The notes under the pieces were generated by a model. That model was not told the DNA's origin and did no database searches. It was given only the letters and a program-made list of their open reading frames with translations. This document shows, piece by piece, positions 17,051 through 26,648 of a stretch of DNA of 64,000 nt (position 1 is its first letter; every line of letters begins with the position of its first letter). The position numbers were made by a program, and so were the translations under genes. Source of the stretch: Bacillus sp. SA1-12 (lineage in GTDB: Bacteria > Bacillota > Bacilli > Bacillales > Bacillaceae); NCBI RefSeq assembly GCF_000981385.1, contig NZ_LATZ01000005.1, forward strand, positions 1 to 64,000. The letters run 5' to 3'.

Positions 17051-17083
17051 AAGGGCTGAATCAACATCGATTCAACCCTTTTT
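17051..17083 (+). terminator. Terminator of the 58-aa gene
   Basis: A 12-bp stem with one mismatch (17051-17062 with 17069-17080) is followed by TTT. It may also serve the opposing namZ operon, which ends at 17176. Confidence 0.7.
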
Positions 17084-17175
17084 GTTTCTCACTATAATCT
17101 TCGAGAAGGCTGTTCATTTCCCGGAGATCTAGCTTTGTTTATGGCGTTTATCATTCTTAAAGCAATGGTCTGACC

Positions 17176-18414
17176 CTATTTATACAGTAAATACTGCTCC
17201 CGAATCTTTTTAAATCGCTTGAGGTCATCTTGGTAGTTCTTCACGATGTCTGAAACAGAGGCTCCTTCTTGAATCATCTTTCTTATCCAGTCATTCCCGA
17301 TCAAACGGCTAAAGTTGTTTGCTGCAAGAAATTCAAAGTCATCAGGGTAAAGATCATGGATCGTTTTGATGATGTGCAAGCCAGTCGGCACAGCCTTAAA
17401 TGTGTCACGGTTCGTTACATAGATTTCCACCCCATGACTAAGTTTGCCCGCATGCTTTGAAAAAGCAGGTGTAAAGGAGGCTGCTCGGAATGTGACGCCA
17501 GGCAAGCCTAATGAATTTAATGTTTCAGCAAGCTCTGTACTGTTAATATAAGGGGCGCCAATTAATTCAAATGGCTTTGTTGTTCCCCTTCCTTCTGAAA
17601 CATTGGTTCCTTCAATTAAGCCTGTTGCCGGATAAACGAAGGTTGTTGCCACAGTGGGCATGTTTGGCGATGGCAAGACAAATGGCAGCCCAGTCTCATC
17701 ATAATCCATTGAACGCTTCCAGCCCTTCATTTTTACAACCTTTAGATCGGCGCCAATGTCAAATTCTTTGTTGAACAGCATGGCCAGCTCGCCCACGGTC
17801 ATCCCATGCATGAGCGGAATCGGGTACAAGCCCACAAATGAAGAGAATTCAGGCTCAAGTACAGGCCCATCCACCGTAAGCCCACCTTGAGGGTTTGGCC
17901 GGTCAAGGACGATAAACGGAATATCATTCTCCTTCGCTGCTTCCATCGCATAGGCCATTGTGTAAATATACGTATAATAACGTGTGCCCACGTCCTGAAT
18001 ATCAAAGACTAGAACATCAACGTTTTCGAGCATTTCAGGTGTCGGCTTTCTTGTTTGACCATACAGGCTGTAAACAGGCAGGCCCGTCTTTTCATCGACG
18101 TAAAAGTCAACATATTCCCCAGCCTGCGCACTCCCGCGCACCCCATGCTCAGGTCCGTAAAGAGCTGTTAATTCAATGTCCGGATCCTCATGCAGCAAAT
18201 CGACAATGCTTGTTACCTGTGAATCAATTCCAGTAGGATTTGTAATCAAACCAACTTTTTTTCCTTTCAACAATTCCTTCTGATCCCCTAAGAGCACCTC
18301 AATACCAGGGGTGACCTTTTGTTTTTTCTTCTCCTTCAAAGCAGATACATTTGCAGAGGGGACCATGCTTACGACCAACACGCCAATCATCATCAATAAA
18401 AGCAGTTTTTTCAT
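17176..18414 (-). CDS. namZ: Exo-beta-N-acetylmuramidase NamZ (DUF1343, YbbC)
   Basis: A secreted enzyme of about 412 residues with an N-terminal signal (KKLLLLMMIGVLVVSMVPSA). The DUF1343 core is clear: GKKVGLITNPTGID, ALYGPEHGVRG, VLVFDIQDVGTRYYTYIYTM, VLDRPNPQGG, LPSPNMPT and GTNVSEGRGTTKPFE. In B. subtilis NamZ removes non-reducing MurNAc ends from peptidoglycan strands. The ATG at 18414 is preceded by AGGAGGG and lies 14 bases after the nagZ stop; an earlier in-frame ATG overlaps nagZ. Together with NagZ and AmiE it dismantles muropeptides outside the cell. Confidence 0.9.
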   Translation of the reverse strand: MKKLLLLMMIGVLVVSMVPSANVSALKEKKKQKVTPGIEVLLGDQKELLKGKKVGLITNPTGIDSQVTSIVDLLHEDPDIELTALYGPEHGVRGSAQAGEYVDFYVDEKTGLPVYSLYGQTRKPTPEMLENVDVLVFDIQDVGTRYYTYIYTMAYAMEAAKENDIPFIVLDRPNPQGGLTVDGPVLEPEFSSFVGLYPIPLMHGMTVGELAMLFNKEFDIGADLKVVKMKGWKRSMDYDETGLPFVLPSPNMPTVATTFVYPATGLIEGTNVSEGRGTTKPFELIGAPYINSTELAETLNSLGLPGVTFRAASFTPAFSKHAGKLSHGVEIYVTNRDTFKAVPTGLHIIKTIHDLYPDDFEFLAANNFSRLIGNDWIRKMIQEGASVSDIVKNYQDDLKRFKKIREQYLLYK

Positions 18415-18428
18415 AGTGACACTCCCTC

Positions 18429-20384
18429 CTAGTTTAATTGTCTGCAAGAATTTAAATGTAAGCCATGCCCAAACTCATATAAAGTCTCAGACGGATTCTT
18501 AACAGAATGGATATCTACCGGTAATTTCCCCTTCGGTTTTGCTTCTCCAAAGATGACTTCGATGCCCGCAGGAATATTTGGTTGTCCGTAACGCCCATTT
18601 GAATAGCCTTTAAATCCGTAAACGGCAAGCACAGCCTTTGCTTCTTCAAAGTTCGCAACATCGTATGGATTTCTTAAGCTCATTAACACGAATTTTTTGT
18701 TCTTTTCCTGGGCATCCTTCATCACGGCTCTTGGAAAGGCAGTTGCCCATTTGCTTGAGTCCTGAACACTGTCATCAATCACACCGTCATTTACGGCAGG
18801 GTCGTTTTTCACGACATAGGATCCGGTAATCACATAGTCTGCTTCATCAATGAGAGAACGAACATCATCGTCAAACGTTTTCCCTGAAAAGCTCAAGCCT
18901 GTTATCTTGACATTCTTCCATTTCTTTTTACCAGCGATTTCGTTAATGCTTCTTGTCATGGCTTCAACCTGATCAGCAAATGGAGCAAGGACTAAGATGT
19001 TACTGTCCATTTTCGGTTTAAAAGGCAGTGTTTTCTCTTCATTTTTTATAAGCGTTACTGCATCTTCTGCTATTTTTTCTTCAAGCTTTAAATGTTGTTT
19101 ATTTCCAATTACCTGAAGCGCGTTGTCAATCTTTTCATTAAGCGGCGCCTCTTCAGACTCTTGCCCAGGCTTATAAACCCCTCGTTTGATTTTCAGCTCA
19201 AGGATTCGCTCAACCGATTGATTAACTTGCTCAAGCGGGATTTCCCCTGTTTCAATCGCTTCCTTCACAGCTTCAAATACAGATGCTAAATTTTCTTCCA
19301 TTTCCAGAGAGGTAACTTGGGCTGGCATCAGCGCAATATCCACACCTGATTTTAAGGCTAAGACCACCGCTTCCTCTTGACCAAAATGATCCGCAATGGC
19401 TTTCATATTTAACGCATCCGTTACGACGACGCCACCAAAGCCCATTTCTTCCCGCAATAGACCTGTGATAACCTTTTTAGACAAAGTAGCCGGGACCATA
19501 ATTTCCTGGCCGTCTTTTTTGCTGATATACGTTGTGTCATCAAAAGCCGGGAATTGAACATGGGCTGTCATCATCATATCGACACCAGCATCGATCGCCT
19601 TTTGAAACGGAACAAGTTCAACTGAACGAAGTCTCTCCTTCTCATATGGAACAAGCGGAAGTCCATAATGACTATCTACCGCGGTATCGCCATGGCCAGG
19701 GAAATGCTTGGTTGTTGCCGCAATATTTTGGTTTTGCAATCCTTTTATCGTTTGAATTCCAAGCTTTGAAACAAGCTCCGGATTTGAGCTGAAGGAGCGG
19801 ACACCAATGACTGGATTCTCTGAGTTATTGTTGACATCAACAACCGGTCCGAAATTAACATTTATGCCTAACGCTGCTAATTCCTTTCCGATAATGTTTC
19901 CGGTCTGGTAGGCGTATTTTTCATTTCGAGTTGCTCCTACAGCCATGTTTCCAGGAAGGTTTGTGCCTGATTGCAGACGGGTTACAATGCCGCCCTCCTG
20001 ATCGATCGTGATAAATAATGGAATGTCCTTGCTTGCATTTTGCAGACCATCAACAAGTCTAACTGTTTGCTCGGTGTTTACCACGTTTTCGGCGAATAAA
20101 ATCACTCCGCCTAAATGATATTTTTCAATGATGCTTCCGACTTCATCATTCATTTCTGTAAAACCGGTTGCCTTGGTTTCGCCAGCCTTTTGCCAATTGC
20201 GAAAATCCGGCATTAGCATTTGCCCAACCTTCTCCTCAATCGACATCTCCTCAACAATTGATTTCACATCAGTTGCAGCCGTTTCTTCCGCAGATGTTTT
20301 CGCAGATGTACACCCTGTTATAGCTGTTAATGCCAAAGCTGCAGCCAGCCCAACCGATAACCACTTCTTTTTATTCAATGACAT
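18429..20384 (-). CDS. nagZ: Beta-N-acetylglucosaminidase NagZ (GH3 lipoprotein, YbbD)
   Basis: 651 residues. The lipoprotein signal ends LTAITGC (Cys25). The GH3 TIM barrel holds [14 protein letters not shown] (residues 226-239), with the catalytic Asp-His dyad of NagZ enzymes, and the nucleophile Asp323 in [14 protein letters not shown]-terminal GH3 domain (ILVLAPF...YVITGSYV) follows, as in B. subtilis YbbD. It cleaves GlcNAc from muropeptides after NamZ or AmiE action. It begins 12 bases downstream of amiE and ends just before namZ. Confidence 0.93.
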   Translation of the reverse strand: MSLNKKKWLSVGLAAALALTAITGCTSAKTSAEETAATDVKSIVEEMSIEEKVGQMLMPDFRNWQKAGETKATGFTEMNDEVGSIIEKYHLGGVILFAENVVNTEQTVRLVDGLQNASKDIPLFITIDQEGGIVTRLQSGTNLPGNMAVGATRNEKYAYQTGNIIGKELAALGINVNFGPVVDVNNNSENPVIGVRSFSSNPELVSKLGIQTIKGLQNQNIAATTKHFPGHGDTAVDSHYGLPLVPYEKERLRSVELVPFQKAIDAGVDMMMTAHVQFPAFDDTTYISKKDGQEIMVPATLSKKVITGLLREEMGFGGVVVTDALNMKAIADHFGQEEAVVLALKSGVDIALMPAQVTSLEMEENLASVFEAVKEAIETGEIPLEQVNQSVERILELKIKRGVYKPGQESEEAPLNEKIDNALQVIGNKQHLKLEEKIAEDAVTLIKNEEKTLPFKPKMDSNILVLAPFADQVEAMTRSINEIAGKKKWKNVKITGLSFSGKTFDDDVRSLIDEADYVITGSYVVKNDPAVNDGVIDDSVQDSSKWATAFPRAVMKDAQEKNKKFVLMSLRNPYDVANFEEAKAVLAVYGFKGYSNGRYGQPNIPAGIEVIFGEAKPKGKLPVDIHSVKNPSETLYEFGHGLHLNSCRQLN

Positions 20385-20396
20385 CCACCTCTCACT

Positions 20397-21764
20397 TTAC
20401 TTATTTTTCTCTAACGCTTCATAAATGGCCGTTACAACACTTCCATAACTTCCTGTTTGAAAAAGATCCCCGATAAACTGGTTTGGATTACTTTCAGGAT
20501 TGACAAGCGGTGAATGCTTCTTATTTGTAAGCAGGACTATGCCTAAATTGAATTCAGGATCAATGATGGTCACCGTTCCTGTCCAGCCTGTATGTCCGTA
20601 AGCGCTGTCACTTGCATGCGGACCAAACATCCATTCCATGCTGTCATTACGGTTTAGTCTCCAGCCAAGACCATAAGTAGGGTTCACCTTAGATGGTTCA
20701 GTGAATGTTTCAACGATGTCCTGATCGAAAAATGCATGGTCACCATATCCTCCGCCATTTAGCATCACTTGCAAAAGAACGGCTGTATCACTTGTTGTAG
20801 AAAAAAGACCCGCGTGTCCAGATACACCTTCCATTGAGTAAAACGCCTTTTCATCATGGACTTCCCCTTGAAGTGTGTATGTCCGTATATTAGGAAAGTC
20901 AATCAAGCCGTCCCTTGTATTTCCAAGCAGCTCCGTTGCAGCAAAATCCTTAGATTTATACCCTTTTTGCAGAGGATTAAACATCGTACGCTTCAATTTA
21001 AGCGGCTTATAGATTTCCTTTTCAACATAAGCATCTAATTGCTGTCCTGTGATTTCTTCGATAATGGCACCTAACAGCATATAATCGACATCACTGTAAA
21101 TATTCTTTGTGCCTGGTTCATAGGTAAGCGGAGTATCGGATAAAAACTCAATCGTCTTTTCCCGCTCCTGTGAATATAATTCTTTGGCAACCTTCGGATT
21201 ATGATATTGCGGATCAGGGGTAAATCCTGCTGTATGATGAAGCACATCAATAATGCGAAGTGTATCCTTGCCTTTAATCACATCGGTTTCTTTGTCCTTA
21301 AACTCAGGAATATATTGCTGAACCGGTGCATAAAGATCAAGCTTCCCTTCAGCAACTAATTTCTGCAAGGCAAAATTTGTCGCGTACATTTTCGTGTTTG
21401 ATGCCAGGTCAAACATCGTATCATCCTTCATTTTAAGCGGCTTTCTCAACGGTGTATGCCCATCAAATTTTTGTTTGTAGCCGTAGCTTTCCTTTTTAAC
21501 AATTTTCCCATCCTTGATGACGATCAAGGCGGCACCGGGAAATCCTGCAGCCACTTCTTTTTCAATTAACTGATCCACTTTTTCAAGCTTTTCAGCGGAA
21601 AAACCAACTGCCTCCGGCTTTGCAGCCTTTTCTAGAACCTGATAGTTACCATTTGTATCATGACTCAGGGCTGCAGGCGGATTTGACTTGGCCAACGCAG
21701 CTGAAGGCACGATCAAAATGAACGCAACAGCTGAACGAAGGACCCAGCGTATCCATTTTTGCAT
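20397..21764 (-). CDS. amiE: N-acetylmuramyl-L-alanine amidase AmiE (serine beta-lactamase fold, YbbE)
   Basis: 455 residues with a signal peptide (WVLRSAVAFILIVPSAALA). The beta-lactamase/PBP fold shows the catalytic SNTK motif at residues 122-125, a YSDVDY second motif, and HTGWTGT near the C-terminus. In B. subtilis the gene beside ybbD encodes AmiE, which removes peptide stems from MurNAc. Gene order amiE-nagZ-namZ matches ybbE-ybbD-ybbC. In B. subtilis murP, murR and murQ precede this set, but they are absent here. Without context it would be called only a beta-lactamase family protein. Confidence 0.87.
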   Translation of the reverse strand: MQKWIRWVLRSAVAFILIVPSAALAKSNPPAALSHDTNGNYQVLEKAAKPEAVGFSAEKLEKVDQLIEKEVAAGFPGAALIVIKDGKIVKKESYGYKQKFDGHTPLRKPLKMKDDTMFDLASNTKMYATNFALQKLVAEGKLDLYAPVQQYIPEFKDKETDVIKGKDTLRIIDVLHHTAGFTPDPQYHNPKVAKELYSQEREKTIEFLSDTPLTYEPGTKNIYSDVDYMLLGAIIEEITGQQLDAYVEKEIYKPLKLKRTMFNPLQKGYKSKDFAATELLGNTRDGLIDFPNIRTYTLQGEVHDEKAFYSMEGVSGHAGLFSTTSDTAVLLQVMLNGGGYGDHAFFDQDIVETFTEPSKVNPTYGLGWRLNRNDSMEWMFGPHASDSAYGHTGWTGTVTIIDPEFNLGIVLLTNKKHSPLVNPESNPNQFIGDLFQTGSYGSVVTAIYEALEKNK

Positions 21765-21804
21765 TGTTTCTCCCTCCCCTTTTTATGTATCCATCTCCTC
21801 TTTT

Positions 21805-21850
21805 AAAATATAATTTTAATTAAAATTTATATTTATTAAAATTATATTTT
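21805..21850. promoter_or_regulatory. Perfect 16-bp inverted repeat upstream of amiE
   Basis: AAAATATAATTTTAAT (21805-21820) and its exact complement ATTAAAATTATATTTT (21835-21850) flank a 14-base AT spacer. It lies 41-86 bases upstream of the amiE start. It is a candidate operator for a MurR-like or other repressor of the cell wall recovery operon. The remaining intergenic space up to 22098 shows nothing else clear. Confidence 0.65.
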
Positions 21851-22098
21851 ATAACCTTGATACTAGCACCGCTAATTTGGAAAAACAAGGTACTTTTGTC
21901 ACACTTACATTTTTCTAAAAGGACTGTTTTACATTTATATTTGTTGGTTTTCCTCATTTTTATAAGCCATAATAATTGAATTTTTGTTCAGCAAAGACAT
22001 TCCGAACACCAAATGGTAAAATAAGGGGGTTGCTTTCGTTTCTTCCTTCTCCTCATTCTGTCCAAAACGAATTTTACAATATCATTCTGAAAGGATGA

Positions 22099-23340
22099 AT
22101 GTATGTGTCGATTCGATTTACTGACTTCACCTTAAAACCAGAGGATTTCTACACTTCAGAATTTAAAGAAAAGGCCTATTCCATCTATAAACATTTACGA
22201 AAAGAGGATCCTGTCCATCGAATGGTTACTCCAGAAGGTCGAGCCATGTGGCTCATATCTGGTTATCAGGATGCACATGAAATATTAAAGGACAATCGAT
22301 TTATAAAAGACTCCCGAAAGGTGTTCAGTGTCGGCAATGCAGAAACCATTCCTCCAGAGGTCAGAAAGTTAAACGCAATGGGCTATAATATGTTAACAGC
22401 TGACCCGCCTGACCATACGCGATTGCGGAGGCTTGTCCAGCAGGCGTTTACACCAAAAATGATCAGCCAGTTGCAAGGGCGTGTGCAGCAAATTGCAGAT
22501 GAACTTTTGCATGAGGTTCAAGCGAATGGAGAAATGGACCTAATCGATGATTATGCCTTCCCCCTTCCCATTATCGTCATTTCAGAAATGCTCGGTGTAC
22601 CACGAGAAGATCGCAACAAGTTTCGAAAATGGTCAGATGCCCTCATTAATGGATCGAATCAATTGGAGGATTACCAGGAGAGGGTACTTCCGGCCATGAA
22701 AGCCTTTATGCACTACTTACACCTTTTACTTGATGAACATAGAAAAACCCCTAAGGACGACCTGATCGGCGCTTTGCTTTTAGCAGAAGAGCAAGACGAC
22801 AAGCTGTCAGCGGAAGAGTTGTTTGGGATGATCATTCTTTTAATTATTGCAGGCCATGAAACAACGGTGAATGTAATAGGAAATGGCGTCCTTGCTTTAC
22901 TCGAAAACCCGGACGAATATGAAAAGCTAAAAGCGAATCCAACGCTCATTCACACCGCCGTTGAAGAAATGCTGCGTTATTACAGTCCTGTGGAGGTTAC
23001 GACTGCAAGATGGGCTGGAGAGGATCTCGAGTGGAAAGGACGTGCTTTTGCAAAAGGTGATTGGGTTGTTGTTTCTCTTGCTTCAGCGAATCGTGATGAG
23101 AAACAATTTGCTGACCCTGACCAGTTCAATATTTCGCGTGAGAAAAATCGCCATCTTGCATTTGGAACAGGCATTCACCACTGTGTCGGCGCACCGCTTG
23201 CAAGGCTTGAAGGAGCAATTGCAATCAATACGCTGCTGCAAAAATTGCCTGATTTAACGTTAAAAGAGGATCCAGCGTCATTGGAGTGGCGGGCAGCCTT
23301 TCTTATGCGGGGATTAAAGAGATTGCCTGTAACCTTTTAG
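22099..23340 (+). CDS. Cytochrome P450 (CYP107-like bacterial class)
   Basis: 413 residues, soluble. The oxygen-activating AGHETT motif is at residues 251-256, ExxR at 290-293, and the heme loop FGTGIHHCVGAPLAR has the ligand Cys362. The spacing and the TADPPDHTRLRRLV block match bacterial CYP107/PksS-type enzymes, which hydroxylate fatty acids, steroids or polyketides using separate ferredoxins. No redox partner or biosynthetic gene is adjacent. Start: GAAAGG lies close to the ATG at 22099, and the GTG two codons later has better spacing. Confidence 0.92.
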   Translation: MYVSIRFTDFTLKPEDFYTSEFKEKAYSIYKHLRKEDPVHRMVTPEGRAMWLISGYQDAHEILKDNRFIKDSRKVFSVGNAETIPPEVRKLNAMGYNMLTADPPDHTRLRRLVQQAFTPKMISQLQGRVQQIADELLHEVQANGEMDLIDDYAFPLPIIVISEMLGVPREDRNKFRKWSDALINGSNQLEDYQERVLPAMKAFMHYLHLLLDEHRKTPKDDLIGALLLAEEQDDKLSAEELFGMIILLIIAGHETTVNVIGNGVLALLENPDEYEKLKANPTLIHTAVEEMLRYYSPVEVTTARWAGEDLEWKGRAFAKGDWVVVSLASANRDEKQFADPDQFNISREKNRHLAFGTGIHHCVGAPLARLEGAIAINTLLQKLPDLTLKEDPASLEWRAAFLMRGLKRLPVTF

Positions 23341-23860
23341 TTTCATATTTGGTCTATAGACTCAAACCTCTCTGGCAGACCAAGATTGCGGTGAAGCCTA
23401 TGGTTGACCTGGGCTGTTAGAATTTCGAACCATTGGTCAGTTTAGTGCGGTTCAAACTCTTCCCTTCCCCCAGTCTTAGTTTGCATGGGCACGCGTTCAG
23501 GCATGCCAGCCTCGCGGAAATGACGAACGATCGTTTGCACAACTCTTTACGAGGGGCTGTCTCAAAGGTGCCCCTCCCCTGCCTCTGCCAGTTTAACTTA
23601 GCCTTATAGCTCGCTCACCGGGGCATAATGGCTGTTCTGGTTGCCCAGGCTTGTTATTGTACTAGAGTCAATCGTGAGGATCTTAAGCAGCATTGAGCGG
23701 AAAAATTTAAAGCAGCCCTTGGGCTGCTTTTTTGAGTTTCGTTTATTTGGACTCGTTTGGTACGGAAGCATTTCCAAAATAGAATAGGAATCTATGAGAT
23801 GCAGGCGATAGCCCGGACATTTCGATAAAAGATAAAGCAAATGACTCGCTTCACCCTTTT
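23341..23860. pseudogene. Degraded region, probably an insertion sequence remnant
   Basis: No intact gene. On the minus strand at about 23640-23690 a frame reads MLLKILTIDSSTIT, resembling the first catalytic Asp region of IS4-type transposases. Near 23552, GGGGCTGTCTCAAAGG resembles an insertion sequence end. The stretch also has a different base composition from the P450 gene. The remnant call rests on short similarities by eye. Confidence 0.35.
23711..23735. terminator. Bidirectional terminator
   Basis: A perfect 8-bp stem AGCAGCCC (23711-23718) with GGGCTGCT (23721-23728) is followed by TTTTT on the plus strand and TTTAAATTTTT on the minus strand. It can end both the P450 region and the AraC operon. 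Confidence 0.75.
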
Positions 23861-24781
23861 CTATCGATTTACATATAACGCATTTTCCGCAGATGAAGAA
23901 AATGGTTGATTAGTGCAATATTTTATTCGATATTCAGATGGAGTCAATCCAGTTTTTTCTACAAATATTCTGCTAAAATGGGAAGTGTGTTTAAAACCAG
24001 CTTCTAAGCCGACTTCTGATACTGATTTTTTTGGTTCAGTTTGCAAGAGTCTTTTTGCTCGATTTATTCGACATCCCATAAGATACTTGGCGATGGTTCC
24101 GCCAGTCATTTCCTTGAATATATGGGACATGTAATACTTACTTATATTGAGACTTTTTGCAATACTGTCCAATGTCACATTTTCGTGATAATGCTGCTCA
24201 ATCCAGACGATGATCCTTCTCACATGCTGTGCCTTTTCGGATTCAACTTGAATCAACTTATTTAAGTGAGTCTGACTTAGTTCGTAAATTTCAAATAGCA
24301 GCTGGATCACTAATGTTTGCATTTTCGCCTCATAAAAACGGCTGTTTACTGTCATGTCATTGATCATAGATGTTTTCTTACTTTCTTCATACAAACTTGC
24401 AATTTGTTCGATCAACCTCTCCATGCGTAACAGCAAATCACTTGGTACATCTCGAAATAAGCAATTGTTAAACGTATTAAAAGGACTTAACAATTCAGGA
24501 AAATCAAGAACCTCCAAGTCTGATTGAAGCATTTCAGAAGAAAAATGAATCACGCTGCGCTCATAAGGTTCAGGCGGCAACGGATTCGCCCGATGAAGTG
24601 TTAATCCATTCATCAAGATCATATCCCCTGGTTGCAAATAGTAAACAGTATTATTGATTAAATAGTTGCAATTCCCTTTATGAAACATGTAAATTTCAAA
24701 TTCCGTATGAGAATGAAAATCAAAATTATCTGATTCAGGATTGCCCTTGTTTCGGTAGTAAGCGAGATTACATGTTTTCAC
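23861..24781 (-). CDS. AraC-family transcriptional regulator of the second sugar importer
   Basis: About 306 residues. The N-terminal half is a cupin-like sensor (FDFHSHTEFEIYMFHKGN, YYLQPGDMILMNG). The C-terminal ~100 residues are two AraC helix-turn-helices: VTLDSIAKSLNISKYYMSHIFKEMTG and SVSEVGLEAGFKHTSHFSRIFVEKTGLTPSEYR. The GTG at 24781 has GGAGGAG six bases before it; the GTG at 24802 has no site. As the last gene of the importer operon it probably senses the imported sugar and activates the operon, as YesN/YesS-type regulators do. Confidence 0.85.
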   Translation of the reverse strand: MKTCNLAYYRNKGNPESDNFDFHSHTEFEIYMFHKGNCNYLINNTVYYLQPGDMILMNGLTLHRANPLPPEPYERSVIHFSSEMLQSDLEVLDFPELLSPFNTFNNCLFRDVPSDLLLRMERLIEQIASLYEESKKTSMINDMTVNSRFYEAKMQTLVIQLLFEIYELSQTHLNKLIQVESEKAQHVRRIIVWIEQHYHENVTLDSIAKSLNISKYYMSHIFKEMTGGTIAKYLMGCRINRAKRLLQTEPKKSVSEVGLEAGFKHTSHFSRIFVEKTGLTPSEYRIKYCTNQPFSSSAENALYVNR

Positions 24782-24812
24782 TTTTAGCTCCTCCAACTTC
24801 ACTTTAATACGC

Positions 24813-25649
24813 TTATTTCAGCCCGGTTGTCGAAATGCCCTCCACAAGGTACTTTTGGAAGAACAAAAAGATGATAAACACTGGCAGCAACGAAACAATT
24901 GACATTGCAAACAATGGTCCCCATTCCGTTACAGAAGAAGGATCGGAAAATAATCGTAAGCCTAGAGATACGGTAAATAAATTAGGATCGTTTAAATATA
25001 TTAATGGCCCCATAAAATCGTCCCATGTCCAATAGAAGGAGAAAATAGCAACAGTTGCCAATGTCGGCTTCATCAATGGAAGGATAATCCGGTAAAAGAT
25101 TCCGAACGTGCTGCATCCATCAATAACGGCCGCCTCGTCTAATTCCTTAGGAATTCCTTTAATAAACTGGATCATTAAAAAAATAAAAAACGCCGATCCG
25201 CCAAAGAAAGCGGGTAATGTTAATGGATTATACGTATTTACCCATCCAAGTTTGTGGAACAAAATATACTGTGGAATTAACGTCACTTGTGTAGGAAGCA
25301 TGATCGTTCCTAACAAACAAATAAACAAAATTCGCTTAAACTTAAAATCCAAACGGGCAAAGCCAAAGGCTACTAAAGAAGAAGAAAAGATTGTGCCGAT
25401 TACGACAAGTGATGTTACAAATGCTGAGTTGACAAAGAAGGAACCAAATGTAATATCTCCAAAACCTTCCCAGCCTTTAACGAAATTTTCCCATTTTAGA
25501 ACAGAGGGAATCAATGACGCTGCATTTTTGAACACTTCTGATTCCGGTTTTAAAGAACTGGCCAATGTCCACAAGATTGGATAAAGCATGGCAAAACCGA
25601 TGGCTATTGTGAAAAAGTGAAAGATAAAGCTTCCAGTCGATTTTTTCAT
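24813..25649 (-). CDS. Sugar ABC transporter permease (YesQ/MalG-like)
   Basis: 278 residues, six membrane helices, with the EAA loop LDEAAVIDGCSTFGIFYRIILP. It follows the partner permease with two bases between the stop and the start, so the two are translated together. A GGAAGGCGGGAAG site precedes the ATG. Its sequence and context match the YesOPQ-type importers of pectin-derived oligosaccharides, but the substrate is inferred from the binding protein only. Confidence 0.88.
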   Translation of the reverse strand: MKKSTGSFIFHFFTIAIGFAMLYPILWTLASSLKPESEVFKNAASLIPSVLKWENFVKGWEGFGDITFGSFFVNSAFVTSLVVIGTIFSSSLVAFGFARLDFKFKRILFICLLGTIMLPTQVTLIPQYILFHKLGWVNTYNPLTLPAFFGGSAFFIFLMIQFIKGIPKELDEAAVIDGCSTFGIFYRIILPLMKPTLATVAIFSFYWTWDDFMGPLIYLNDPNLFTVSLGLRLFSDPSSVTEWGPLFAMSIVSLLPVFIIFLFFQKYLVEGISTTGLK

Positions 25650-25651
25650 TT

Positions 25652-26617
25652 TTACTTCCCGCCTTCCGACTCATAATAAACCCATGCAGATGATGACTTA
25701 AAGATCAATCCGGTAAAGATCGCTACAATGATTAACATAATCCACGCCATCGCAGATGCATATCCCATCTGAAACGTCGTAAATCCTTTCTCATACAAAT
25801 ACACCGCATAAAATAACGTTCGGTCTAAAGGGCCCCCTGCCGTAATTAGAAAGCTCTGTGTGAAGGTCATAAAACCACCAATAACCTGCATAACTAAGTT
25901 AAAAAAGATGACGGGAGTAAGCATTGGAATTGTTATTCTTATAAACTGACTAAATTTGTTTGCACCATCAACCGCAGCTGCCTCATATAGTTCAGCCGGA
26001 ATTTGCTTAAGTCCAGCCAAAAAAATCAACATTGGAGAGCCAAACTGCCAAACAACAAGAAGAATTAATGTCCACAATGCAAAATTCGGATCTGAAACCC
26101 AGTTCGGACCTACCACTCCAAAATAACCAAGAATGCCATTAATAGCTCCTTCAAGACCGAACAGCTGCTTCCACATAACGGCGACAGCTACACTCCCGCC
26201 TACAATCGAAGGGACATAATAAACAGCTCGGTAAACACCGATCCCACGCCGAGGTTTTACAAATAACATCGCTACAAACAAAGCGAACGCAAGCTTTAAT
26301 GGAACAGAGATAAACACAAACGTAAAAGTTACCTTAAGAGCTGTCCAAAACCTCGGATCTTGCGTAAACATAGTGATGTAATTCTCGATACCGATCCATT
26401 TTGGAGTTGTTAACATATCATAATCCGTAAAAGACAAATAGAGTGAAGCAATCATTGGTCCGATCGTAAAAATAAGAAATCCAAGTAACCAAGGTGAGAT
26501 AAACGCAAGTGCTGTACATTCCTTTTTCAAGCTTTTCTTTAAATTAGCAATTTTTATACCTTGTTGAGTGACCAATTCTACATTAGGCATCTCTTTTGTG
26601 TTTGTATTCGCTTTCAA
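25652..26617 (-). CDS. Sugar ABC transporter permease (YesP/MalF-like)
   Basis: About 321 residues with six helices after a ~35-residue cytosolic N-terminus. The EAA loop reads YEAAAVDGANKFSQFIRITIP. GGAGGTG lies six bases before a TTG at 26617 (MKANTNTKEMP), which I take as start instead of the ATG that overlaps the ribosome site. It pairs with the next permease to form the channel. Confidence 0.87.
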   Translation of the reverse strand: MKANTNTKEMPNVELVTQQGIKIANLKKSLKKECTALAFISPWLLGFLIFTIGPMIASLYLSFTDYDMLTTPKWIGIENYITMFTQDPRFWTALKVTFTFVFISVPLKLAFALFVAMLFVKPRRGIGVYRAVYYVPSIVGGSVAVAVMWKQLFGLEGAINGILGYFGVVGPNWVSDPNFALWTLILLVVWQFGSPMLIFLAGLKQIPAELYEAAAVDGANKFSQFIRITIPMLTPVIFFNLVMQVIGGFMTFTQSFLITAGGPLDRTLFYAVYLYEKGFTTFQMGYASAMAWIMLIIVAIFTGLIFKSSSAWVYYESEGGK

Positions 26618-26648
26618 TCTTCGCACCTCCAATGGTATGAATAATTGT

